Assembly: GCA_014649355.1 (NCBI GenBank)
Contig: BMSW01000018.1
Coordinates: 62,001-126,000, forward strand
Length of the DNA: 64,000 nucleotides
Origin: Streptomyces althioticus
GTDB lineage: Bacteria > Actinomycetota > Actinomycetes > Streptomycetales > Streptomycetaceae
Direction: 5' to 3'
In this document: piece by piece, positions 32,033 through 39,594 of the stretch
Layout of the letters: each line of letters opens with the position of its first letter
Position numbering within the stretch: the first letter of the stretch is position 1
Position numbers and translations under genes: made by a program
The notes under the pieces: generated by a model
What the model was told of the DNA's origin: nothing
The model's database searches: none
Seen by the model: the letters and a program-made list of their open reading frames with translations, nothing else

Positions 32033-34468
32033 TCAGCTCTCCGCGGACTCCGCGGGAGCCGCGGCCTTACGGGTGCGGCGCGCCTTCGGCTCCGCCGCCT
32101 CCGTGGCCTCCGGCGCGGACGCGGCGGCCTTACGGGTCCGGCGACGCGGCGCGGCGGCCGCCTCGGCGACCTCCCCTTCCGGAGCGGTCTGCGCGGGCAC
32201 CGTCTTGCGGGTGCGGCGCGGCTTGGCCTCGGCGCCCTCGGCCGTGTCGACGGCGGCCTCCGCCTTCTTGGCGGCGGTCTTCCGCGTCCGCTTCGGCTTC
32301 TCCTCGGCCTCGGGCGCGGACTGGGCCGGGATCTCCACGGCCTCCGCCTCGGCGGCCTTGCGGGTCCGGCGGCGCGGCGTGACCTCGGCGCCCTCGGCCG
32401 TGTCGACGGCGGCCTCCGCCTTCTTGGCGGCGGTCTTCCGCGTGCGCTTCGGCTTCTCCTCGGCCTCGGGGGCCTCGGTCGCGGCGTCGGCCTCGGCCGC
32501 CGCCGCCTTCTTGCGGGTGCGGCGCGGCTTGGCCTCGGCGGGCGTCTCGACGGTGCCTTCGGCGGTGTCGACGGCGGTCTCCGCCTTCGCGGCGGCCTTC
32601 CGCGTGCGCTTCGGGGCGGCCTCGGCCGTCTCCGTCGTGCCCTCGGCGGTCTCGACCGCCGTCTCGGCGGCCTGGGCCGCCTTGCGGGTGCGGCGACGAC
32701 GCGGCGCGGCCTCCTCCACCGGGGCGGACTCCGCCGCGACGGGCTCGGCGGCGGGCGCCGGAACCGACGGCTGCTCCGTCACGGCCGGGGCCTGCTCGGC
32801 CGGCCGGCGCGTGCGGCGACGGCGCGGCTTCTCGACGGTCTCCACCGACGGGCCCTCGGCCGTGTCGACGGCGGCCTCCGCGGCCCCCTGCTCCACCGTG
32901 CCCACGGCGGCGGTGACCCCGCCACGGGTGCGGCGACGACGGCGCGGGGTGCGCGAGGCCTCACCGGCCTCCGCCTCCTCGGCGCCCACGGCCGCCTGCG
33001 CGGCAGGCTGCTGCCCGGCCGCGTCGAGCGGCGCACCGCCACGGGTACGGCGACGGCGGCGCGGCGTACGCGTCGAGGCCTCGCGCTCGTCGGAACGGTC
33101 GGAACGCTCGTTGCGGTCGGACCGGCCACCGCGGCGCCCGTCACGGCCGTCCCGGCCGCCGCGCCCGCGCGGCCCGCGACCGCCGACCTCGCCCAGGTCC
33201 TCGATCTCCTCCGCGTCCAGACCGGCCCGGGTGCGCTCGGAGCGGGGCAGCGTGCCCTTGGTGCCCTCGGGGATGCTCAGGTCCGTGTACAGGTGCGGAG
33301 AGGTGGAGTACGTCTCGGCCGGGTCGCCCAGACCCAGGTCCAGCGCCTTGTTGATCAGCTGCCAGCGCGGGATGTCGTCCCAGTCGACCAGCGTGATCGC
33401 CGTACCCTTCGCACCCGCGCGGCCGGTGCGGCCGATGCGGTGCAGGTACGTCTTCTCGTCCTCGGGCGTCTGGTAGTTGACGACGTGCGTGACACCCTCG
33501 ACGTCGATGCCGCGCGCGGCGACGTCGGTGCAGACGAGCACGTCCACCTTGCCGTTGCGGAAGGCACGCAGCGCCTGCTCGCGGGCGCCCTGGCCGAGGT
33601 CGCCGTGGACCGCGCCGGAGGCGAAGCCGCGCTGCTTGAGCTGGTCGGCCAGGTCGGCGGCGGTGCGCTTGGTGCGGCAGAAGATCATGGCCAGGCCACG
33701 GCCGTCGGCCTGCAGTATCCGCGCGACCATCTCGGGCTTGTCCATGTTGTGCGCGCGGTAGACGAACTGCTTGGTGTTCGCGACCGTGGCGCCCTCGTCG
33801 TCCGGCGACGTGGCGCGGATGTGCGTGGGCTGCGACATGTAGCGGCGGGCCAGACCGATGACCGCGCCCGGCATGGTGGCCGAGAACAGCATGGTCTGCC
33901 GCTTCACCGGAAGCAGGTTGATGATCTTCTCGACGTCGGGCAGGAAGCCCAGGTCGAGCATCTCGTCGGCCTCGTCCAGGACGAGCGCCCTGACGTGCGA
34001 CAGGTTGAGCTTCTTCTGCCCGGCGAGGTCGAGCAGGCGGCCCGGGGTGCCGACGACCACGTCGACGCCCTTCTTCAGCGCCTCGACCTGGGGCTCGTAG
34101 GCCCGGCCGCCGTAGATCGCGGTGACGCGCACGTTCCGCACCTTGCCGGCGGTCAGCAGGTCGTTGGTGACCTGCGTGCACAGCTCGCGGGTGGGGACGA
34201 CGACCAGCGCCTGCGGCGTGTCGGTGAGGTCCTCGGGCTTCGCGCGGCCCGCCTCGACGTCGGCGGGGACGGTGACCCGCTCGAGGAGCGGAAGACCGAA
34301 GCCGAGCGTCTTGCCGGTGCCGGTCTTGGCCTGGCCGATGACGTCCGTGCCCGTGAGGGCCACGGGGAGCGTCATCTCCTGGATGGGGAAGGGGGTGGTG
34401 ATGCCGACGGCTTCAAGGGCTTCGGCTGTCTCGGGAAGGATCCCGAGCTCTCGGAACGTCGTAGTCAG
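32033..34468 (-). CDS. DEAD-box RNA helicase with long basic repetitive C-terminal tail
   Basis: 811 residues if begun at CTG 34468, where the family N-terminus (TTTFRELGILPETAEALEAV) starts; no ATG, GTG or TTG is nearby and the frame stays open upstream. Helicase motifs: PFPIQEMTLP (Q), AKTGTGKT (I), PTRELCTQV (Ia), DEAD (II), SAT (III), CTDVAARGID (V) and HRIGRTGRAG (VI). From about residue 420 the tail is Lys/Arg/Ala/Glu-rich, with RRRRRTRGG blocks and repeats such as PKRTRKTAAKKAEAAVDTAE. This tail should bind RNA. Likely a cold-shock/ribosome-assembly helicase of the RhlE/CsdA type (Rv3211 position). A ~400-bp leader region precedes it. Confidence 0.93.
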   Translation of the reverse strand: MTTTFRELGILPETAEALEAVGITTPFPIQEMTLPVALTGTDVIGQAKTGTGKTLGFGLPLLERVTVPADVEAGRAKPEDLTDTPQALVVVPTRELCTQVTNDLLTAGKVRNVRVTAIYGGRAYEPQVEALKKGVDVVVGTPGRLLDLAGQKKLNLSHVRALVLDEADEMLDLGFLPDVEKIINLLPVKRQTMLFSATMPGAVIGLARRYMSQPTHIRATSPDDEGATVANTKQFVYRAHNMDKPEMVARILQADGRGLAMIFCRTKRTAADLADQLKQRGFASGAVHGDLGQGAREQALRAFRNGKVDVLVCTDVAARGIDVEGVTHVVNYQTPEDEKTYLHRIGRTGRAGAKGTAITLVDWDDIPRWQLINKALDLGLGDPAETYSTSPHLYTDLSIPEGTKGTLPRSERTRAGLDAEEIEDLGEVGGRGPRGRGGRDGRDGRRGGRSDRNERSDRSDEREASTRTPRRRRRTRGGAPLDAAGQQPAAQAAVGAEEAEAGEASRTPRRRRRTRGGVTAAVGTVEQGAAEAAVDTAEGPSVETVEKPRRRRTRRPAEQAPAVTEQPSVPAPAAEPVAAESAPVEEAAPRRRRTRKAAQAAETAVETAEGTTETAEAAPKRTRKAAAKAETAVDTAEGTVETPAEAKPRRTRKKAAAAEADAATEAPEAEEKPKRTRKTAAKKAEAAVDTAEGAEVTPRRRTRKAAEAEAVEIPAQSAPEAEEKPKRTRKTAAKKAEAAVDTAEGAEAKPRRTRKTVPAQTAPEGEVAEAAAAPRRRTRKAAASAPEATEAAEPKARRTRKAAAPAESAES

Positions 34469-34866
34469 GGTGCTGCCTCTTCTGTGTGCGCGGTGCGAGG
34501 CGAGCGCGGGGGTCGTGTAGGGACCGTGCCGGGGACGACGGCTGCCATACGGTCGAGGCCGTAGGACACGGGACCACTGCCGACGCTCGAGCGCTCGTAC
34601 CGCTGAGGTGTCCCTCCGCATCCCGTACGCGATGTGCCGTACGAACAGAGGGCTGTCGGGTCGGAGCCGATCGGGCCACCGACCGGGCATCCTCATACAT
34701 GCTGCGGCCCGTCGAACACATCCGAGTACGTCAGAGTGCTCAGCAGGCGCATTACCACCATACCCCGGATTCGCGCACACGCCATGGCCGATTTGGTCAC
34801 GTAGTCGTCGTCACACTGATCGACCAGGACCTTCCGGGGCAGGCCGAGCGGGCTATTGTGCGCTGC
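34469..34866. other. Divergent intergenic region, helicase leader and ferritin-like promoter
   Basis: No gene seen. It must hold the promoter and a possibly long 5' leader of the helicase (minus) and the promoter of the ferritin-like gene (plus). TATTGT at 34854-34859 ends 7 nt before the plus-strand ATG, which suggests a leaderless mRNA. A long leader would be usual for a cold-responsive DEAD-box gene, but no conserved RNA motif was recognised. Confidence 0.45.
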
Positions 34867-35622
34867 ATGACGAGCTCTGACAGCCCTGACAACGCCGCGG
34901 AAACCCCCGAGACCCCTGCCGCACGGACCGGCGTCGCCGCCATGGACTGGGCGGCCGCCTCCGCTGATCCCCAGTACCGTGCCGCTGTCGTGGATCTGCT
35001 CGGCGCGCTCGCGTACGGGGAGCTGGCGGCGTTCGAGCGGCTCGCGGAGGACGCCAAGCTGGCGCCCACGATGGGGGACAAGGCGGAGCTGGCGAAGATG
35101 GCCTCGGCCGAGTTCCACCACTTCGAGCGGCTGCGGGACCGGCTCGCCGAGATCGGCGAGGAGCCGACGCAGGCCATGGAGCCGTTCGTGGCCGCCTACG
35201 ACGGCTTCCACAAGCAGACGGCGCCGTCGGACTGGCTGGAGGGCCTGGTCAAGGCGTACGTGGGCGACTCCATCGCCAGCGACTTCTACCGCGAGGTCGC
35301 GGCGCGCCTCGACTCCGACACCCGCGCGCTGGTCCTGGCCGTCCTGGACGACACGGGGCACGGCGGCTTCGCCGTGGAGAAGGTGCGCGCGGCCATCGAG
35401 GCCGACCCGCGCGTCGGCGGCCGGCTCGCCCTGTGGGCACGCCGCCTGATGGGCGAGGCCCTGTCCCAGTCCCAGCGCGTGGTCGCCGACCGCGACGCCC
35501 TGTCGACGATGCTCGTGGGCGGCGTGGCGGACGGCTTCGACCTGGCCGAGGTCGGCCGCATGTTCTCCCGCATCACGGAGGCGCACACGAAGCGGATGGC
35601 AGCACTGGGTCTGGCTGCCTGA
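34867..35622 (+). CDS. Ferritin-like-fold protein (MiaE-like domain)
   Basis: 251 residues from the ATG at 34867. Mostly alpha-helical with the four-helix ferritin-like pattern: LLGALAYGELAAFERLAEDA, MASAEFHHFERLRDRLAEIG (ExxH-type metal ligands), then WLEGLVKAYVGDSIASDFYR with E and later HGGFAVEKVR. It matches the actinobacterial branch of the tRNA-(ms2io6A)-hydroxylase-like family, but the hydroxylase function is not established for it. Cytoplasmic, possibly a diiron protein. Leaderless start is likely. Divergent from the helicase. Confidence 0.8.
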   Translation: MTSSDSPDNAAETPETPAARTGVAAMDWAAASADPQYRAAVVDLLGALAYGELAAFERLAEDAKLAPTMGDKAELAKMASAEFHHFERLRDRLAEIGEEPTQAMEPFVAAYDGFHKQTAPSDWLEGLVKAYVGDSIASDFYREVAARLDSDTRALVLAVLDDTGHGGFAVEKVRAAIEADPRVGGRLALWARRLMGEALSQSQRVVADRDALSTMLVGGVADGFDLAEVGRMFSRITEAHTKRMAALGLAA

Positions 35623-35630
35623 CGGCAGCC

Positions 35631-36150
35631 CGCTGTGCGGCCGAAGACCGTCCGGTCCTCGGGGCCGCGCCTCGGGTGCGGCCCGCAGGCGGCCCTTCCG
35701 CTGATGCCCCCAGGGCGGCCGCTGCCCGACGGCGCCCGCTGTGCGGCCGGTCCGCTCCTGGGTGCGGCGCGTTACGGCTCTGCCGTCAGAGCCGCCGGGG
35801 GCGGGCTCATGCCGGACTGCGCCCGTTGTACGGCCGGAGACCGTCCGGTCCTCGGGGCCGCGCCTCGGGTGCTGCCCGCAGGCGGCCCTGCCACTGCGGC
35901 CCCAGGGCGGCCGCTGCCCGACGGCGCCCGTCCTACGGCTGATCGGACGGTCCGTGTCTTTGGGCCGCTCCTGGGTGCGGCGGGTTTACGGCTCTGCCGT
36001 CAGAGCCGCCGGGGGTGGGCTCACGCCGGACTGCGCTCGCTGTGCGGCCGAAGACCGTCCGGTCCTCGGGGCCGCGCCTCGGGTGCTGCCCGCAGGCGGC
36101 CCTGCCACTGCGGCCCCAGGGCGGCCGCTGCCCGACGGCGCCCGTTGTAC
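35631..36150. repeat. Large non-coding tandem repeat, A-B-A-B-A
   Basis: A ~113-bp unit A starts at 35631, 35824 and 36038; copies 2 and 3 are almost identical over 100 bp, copy 1 slightly diverged. Between them lies unit B (35744-35823 and 35937-36037), which carries the dyad CGGCTCTG-CCGT-CAGAGCCG (35775-35794 and 35989-36008). The periods are 193 and 214 bp. No frame looks coding in any copy. The region follows the ferritin-like gene. Confidence 0.85.
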
Positions 36151-36452
36151 GGCCGCTCGGCGCCGGACACCGTGGGCAGTTGTGAACGTGGCAGTCCGCC
36201 TGGCCGGCGGAGAGAGCCCGGTCCCGCCCCCCCGGGAGCCGACGGGCCGACCGCCCCGGCAGGACGGTCGGCCCGAGAAGCAGCGCCCGGCGGTCGCCCG
36301 TTGGCCGCCGGGCGGGGCAGCACGACCGTCCGCCGGGCCGACGGCGGCCGAGGTGGCCGGGCTGTGGGGCCGTCCGTGGTGGCGGAGTCGGAGCGGCTGG
36401 GTCAGGCTGTCGGCGAGTCGGCGCACTGCCGCGGGCGACGGGCCGAGGGCGG
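36151..36452. other. Non-coding, very G+C-rich stretch
   Basis: Between the tandem repeats and the small membrane-protein gene. Several long frames are open only because stop codons are rare at this G+C. No ribosome site, domain or codon-position bias supports a gene. Confidence 0.5.
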
Positions 36453-36719
36453 TCAGGCCGTGGCCGAGTGGTGGAGTCTGCCCGCCGGGCGCAGCAGCAG
36501 GGAGAGGGAGGCGGTCGAGACGATCGCCGCGCCCACCAGCATCGTCAGCAGATTCCCCGCGTCCAGCGCGGTGTTCATGACGAAGGCGCCGAACAGCGCC
36601 CCGGCCACACCGGTCGCCAGCACGAGGGCGCGCCGTGGGAGCCGGTGGGACAGGCGGTGGTACGCCCCCCAGGCCAGGGCCAGGCCGAGAATCGCGGAGC
36701 TGAGCGCTTCCAGAAGCAT
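36453..36719 (-). CDS. Small integral membrane protein
   Basis: 88 residues from the ATG at 36719 with GGAGGG upstream. Three hydrophobic stretches, at about residues 2-18 (LLEALSSAILGLALAWGAY), 30-50 (ALVLATGVAGALFGAFVMNT) and 55-78 (LLTMLVGAAIVSTASLSLLL), joined by short charged loops. The Gly-rich second segment resembles GlsB/YeaQ (transglycosylase-associated) proteins, but the match is weak. Function unknown. Upstream of it is a terminator, so it is probably transcribed alone. Confidence 0.75.
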   Translation of the reverse strand: MLLEALSSAILGLALAWGAYHRLSHRLPRRALVLATGVAGALFGAFVMNTALDAGNLLTMLVGAAIVSTASLSLLLRPAGRLHHSATA

Positions 36720-36877
36720 GTCGGGGTCCCTCCCACACGGCCGGCCTGCTCGTCCCTGTCTTGGTCCTGTCCCGGTTTACCCCTGACCTGCGGAATCCAA
36801 TCCTCCCCACAGGGTCTCGCCCGTAGGCCGAACGGGTGTTTCGAGGGCGCCTGCCCTCAGGCACGCAGACGGCACGC

Positions 36878-36913
36878 AGAAGGGCCCGGCGGTGACAACC
36901 GCCGGGCCCTTCT
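36878..36913 (-). terminator. Terminator downstream of the DUF3107 gene
   Basis: Perfect 16-bp arms (36878-36893 and 36898-36913) with a GACA loop, 15 bp after the DUF3107 stop codon. Confidence 0.88.
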
Positions 36914-36928
36914 CCCTTGCCTACAGCC

Positions 36929-37156
36929 CTACAGCGCGCCGAAGCCCACCTTGCGCGGGGCCGGCTCGCCGATCTCGACGTAGGCGAGACGGTCGGCCGG
37001 GACCAGGATCTTGCGGCCGTGCTCGTCCACGAGGCTCAGCAGCTGCGACTTCCCGGCCAGCGCCTCGGCCACCACGCGCTCGACCTCCTCGGCGCTCTGA
37101 CCGCTCTCCAGAACGATCTCGCGGGGCGCGTGCTGCACGCCGATCTTGACCTCCAC
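36929..37156 (-). CDS. DUF3107 protein
   Basis: 75 residues from a GTG at 37156 with GGAGGG upstream. EVKIGVQHAPREIVLESGQS and LVDEHGRKILVPADRLAYVE are typical of the actinobacterial DUF3107 family (Rv3208A, TB9.4). An ATP-binding role has been suggested for it from its size and charge, but no nucleotide motif is visible. Function unknown. It follows the TetR gene by about 150 bp on the same strand, the same pairing as in mycobacteria. Confidence 0.92.
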   Translation of the reverse strand: MEVKIGVQHAPREIVLESGQSAEEVERVVAEALAGKSQLLSLVDEHGRKILVPADRLAYVEIGEPAPRKVGFGAL

Positions 37157-37302
37157 GGCTATGTCCCTCCGACGGTCAGTGAAGTGCGCGACCTTCCGCG
37201 CCGTACCTGCACACATTAGCCCGGTGAGGGGATCCGTACGCTCAGCCCGGCAACGCCAACAGCGAACAGCCGACGGGAACAAACGACCGTCGGCCGTGCC
37301 GG

Positions 37303-37947
37303 TCAGTGCTGCTGGTCGCTGCCGTGCAGCGGGAACCCGGCGATGCCCCGCCAGGCCAGCGAGGTCAGCAGCTGCACCGCCTGGTCGCGCGGCACGCTGC
37401 GGTCGCTGTGCAGCCACGAGCGGGCCACCACCTGGGCCAGCCCGCCGAGCCCCGACGCCAGCAGCATCGACTCCGCCCGCGACAGGCCGGTGTCCTCGGC
37501 GATGACGTCGCAGATGGCCTCCGCGCAGTCGTTGGTGACCTTGTCGACCCGCTCGCGCACGGCGGGCTCGTTCGTCAGGTCGGACTCGAAGACCAGGCGG
37601 AACGCTCCGCCGTCGTCCTCGACGTACGCGAAGTAGGCGTCCATGGTCGCCCGCACGCGCTGCTTGTTGTCCGAGGTCGACGCCAGCGCGTGCCGCACCG
37701 ACCGGATCAGCGCCTCGCAGTGCTGGTCCAGCAGCGCCAGGTACAGGTCGAGCTTGCCGGGGAAGTGCTGGTACAGCACCGGCTTGCTGACACCCGCGCG
37801 CTCGGCGATGTCGTCCATCGCCGCCGCGTGGTAGCCCTGCGCGACGAAGACCTCCTGGGCGGCGCCCAGCAACTGGTTCCGCCGGGCACGGCGCGGAAGG
37901 CGTGTACCCCTCGGGCGTACCGCGTCCGTCTGCTCGATGGCTGTCAC
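37303..37947 (-). CDS. TetR-family transcriptional regulator
   Basis: 214 residues from the GTG at 37947 (GGGAGG just upstream; ATGs at 37959 and 37971 would add 4 or 8 residues). The N-terminal helix-turn-helix domain is RLPRRARRNQLLGAAQEVFV, AQGYHAAAMDDIAERAGVSK and PVLYQHFPGKLDLYLALLDQ. The helical C-terminal ligand domain has EDDGGAFRLVFESDLTNEPA and SGLGGLAQVVARSWL. Equivalent to Rv3208, next to DUF3107. Ligand and targets are not evident; its promoter region has no clear dyad. It is not adjacent to the TetR-like twin palindromes at 22246. Confidence 0.92.
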   Translation of the reverse strand: MTAIEQTDAVRPRGTRLPRRARRNQLLGAAQEVFVAQGYHAAAMDDIAERAGVSKPVLYQHFPGKLDLYLALLDQHCEALIRSVRHALASTSDNKQRVRATMDAYFAYVEDDGGAFRLVFESDLTNEPAVRERVDKVTNDCAEAICDVIAEDTGLSRAESMLLASGLGGLAQVVARSWLHSDRSVPRDQAVQLLTSLAWRGIAGFPLHGSDQQH

Positions 37948-38144
37948 GCCGCCTCCCATAGTCGTCCACATGCGGGATCAGCCGCGTCGCCATCGTACTT
38001 TTCGGTAATCCTGATGTGCGCGGTGCACGTGCAGAATTTCACGGACCGGACAGCGGGAAAAGCGGCACGGACGGTTTCAGAAGCTGTCAGAGCGGGCAAA
38101 ACGTGTCCCCTTCCGGGCGGCTTTCGCCCCGGCCGGCGCACCTC

Positions 38145-38372
38145 TCACCGGTAGTCGTCCTCGTCGAGCTGGACGACGCGCGCCTGTTCCACCAGATCCG
38201 CCTCGTTCGCGCGGTCGGGGTCGACCTCCTCCAGCGGGTCGTCCTCCTCCGGCCGTACCGCCGTCTGCTGCTCGGCCGCGTCCACGACGGGCGCCTCCAC
38301 GTCGTACTCCACACCCTCCTGCACGTCCTCGTCCTCCTCGAACGTCTCGGGGTCGGTCGGATCCACGGCCAT
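38145..38372 (-). CDS. Small highly acidic protein
   Basis: 75 residues from the ATG at 38372, with GAAGGGAG upstream. About one third of residues are Asp or Glu (DPETFEEDEDVQEGVEYDVE, EEDDPLEEVDPDRANEADLV), with almost no hydrophobic core, so it is probably disordered. No family with a known role was recognised. Similar short acidic proteins occur at this place in Streptomyces, as far as I recall. Divergent from the alpha/beta-hydrolase gene. Confidence 0.72.
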   Translation of the reverse strand: MAVDPTDPETFEEDEDVQEGVEYDVEAPVVDAAEQQTAVRPEEDDPLEEVDPDRANEADLVEQARVVQLDEDDYR

Positions 38373-38527
38373 CACCGGGCTCCCTTCCTGGTCACGCCCC
38401 TGAGGCAGGCAGGGGCCACGTACGGGTGCCCTCGGTACGAGGTTAGGAGACACCCGATTCGGACGCCATGCCATCCTGTGACGCCGAACACATGAACCAC
38501 GGCGTGATCGTCTCGTAACATTGCCGC

Positions 38528-39586
38528 ATGTCTTCGACCGAGCTGCCGTCCGTGCCGCCGACCGGCGTACTGCCCGAACCGGCGGCCGTCCGGGTGGCCG
38601 AGGGCGAGCGGCTGAGGTCGGTGCGGGTGCCCGGCGCCACGCTCACGGTCAGATTTCGGCCACCGGCCCGCGAAGGGCTCCCGCCCGCCTTCTACGTCCA
38701 CGGACTCGGCGGCTCGTCGCTCAACTGGTCGCCCCTGATGGCCCTGCTGGACGACGCCGTCGACAGCGAGGCCGTCGATCTCCCGGGATTCGGCGACTCC
38801 CCGCCGCCGGACGACGGCGACTACTCGATCACCGCGCACGCACGCGCGGTGATCCGCTGTCTGGAGGCGTCCGGCCGCGGTCCGGTGCACCTCTTCGGCA
38901 ACTCCCTCGGTGGCGCGGTCGCCACCCGGGTCGCCGCCGTGCGCCCCGACCTGGTCCGCACCCTCACCCTCGTCTCCCCGGCCCTGCCGGAGCTCCGCGT
39001 GCAGCGCTCCGCCGTCCCCACCGGTCTGCTGGCCGTGCCCGGCGTCGCACCCCTGTTCACCCGGCTCACCCGTGAGTGGACGGCCGAGCAGCGCGTCCGA
39101 GGCGTCCTGAACCTCTGTTACGGCGACCCGTCACAGGTGACGCCGGAAGGCTTCCGGCACGCCGTGCAGGAGATGGAGCGGCGCCAGCGGCTGCCGTACT
39201 TCTGGGACGCGATGGCGCGCTCCGCGCGGGGCCTCGTCAGCTCCTACATGCTCGGTGGCCAGCAAGGACTGTGGCGTCAGGCCGAGCGGGTGCTCGCCCC
39301 GACCCTGCTCGTCTACGGTGGCCGCGACCAGCTCGTCGGCTTCCGCATGGCGCAGCGGGCCGCCCGCCACTTCCGGGGTTCCCGGCTCGTGACACTCCCG
39401 GACGCGGGCCACGTGGCGATGATGGAGTGTCCCGAGACCGTGGCGTCGGCGTTCCGTGAACTCCTGAGGGACGCGACCGGTCCCGCGGACGAGGGCGATA
39501 CTGTGCAGCCGGACGCACAAGGCGATCCGGGTCCGTCCGCCGACACCGGTGGCCCGACCGCCACGACCGAGACGACAAGGGGCTGA
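38528..39586 (+). CDS. Alpha/beta-hydrolase fold protein
   Basis: 352 residues from the ATG at 38528. No Shine-Dalgarno, but TAACAT lies 6 nt before the start, so a leaderless mRNA is likely. Hydrolase motifs: FYVHGLGGSSLNW (oxyanion), DLPGFGDSPPP, VHLFGNSLGGAVATRVAAVR (nucleophile Ser in GNSLG), LVYGGRDQLV (acid) and LPDAGHVAMMECPE (His). The last 45 residues are an acidic, Thr-rich disordered tail. Substrate unknown. The DUF3152 gene begins 8 bp after the stop, so the two form an operon. Confidence 0.88.
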   Translation: MSSTELPSVPPTGVLPEPAAVRVAEGERLRSVRVPGATLTVRFRPPAREGLPPAFYVHGLGGSSLNWSPLMALLDDAVDSEAVDLPGFGDSPPPDDGDYSITAHARAVIRCLEASGRGPVHLFGNSLGGAVATRVAAVRPDLVRTLTLVSPALPELRVQRSAVPTGLLAVPGVAPLFTRLTREWTAEQRVRGVLNLCYGDPSQVTPEGFRHAVQEMERRQRLPYFWDAMARSARGLVSSYMLGGQQGLWRQAERVLAPTLLVYGGRDQLVGFRMAQRAARHFRGSRLVTLPDAGHVAMMECPETVASAFRELLRDATGPADEGDTVQPDAQGDPGPSADTGGPTATTETTRG

Positions 39587-39594
39587 GGCGCGAC

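Noticed and set aside
35635..36786. Long plus-strand open frames across the tandem repeat region
   Set aside because: No ribosome site or domain, low-complexity peptides, and different frames are used in successive repeat copies.
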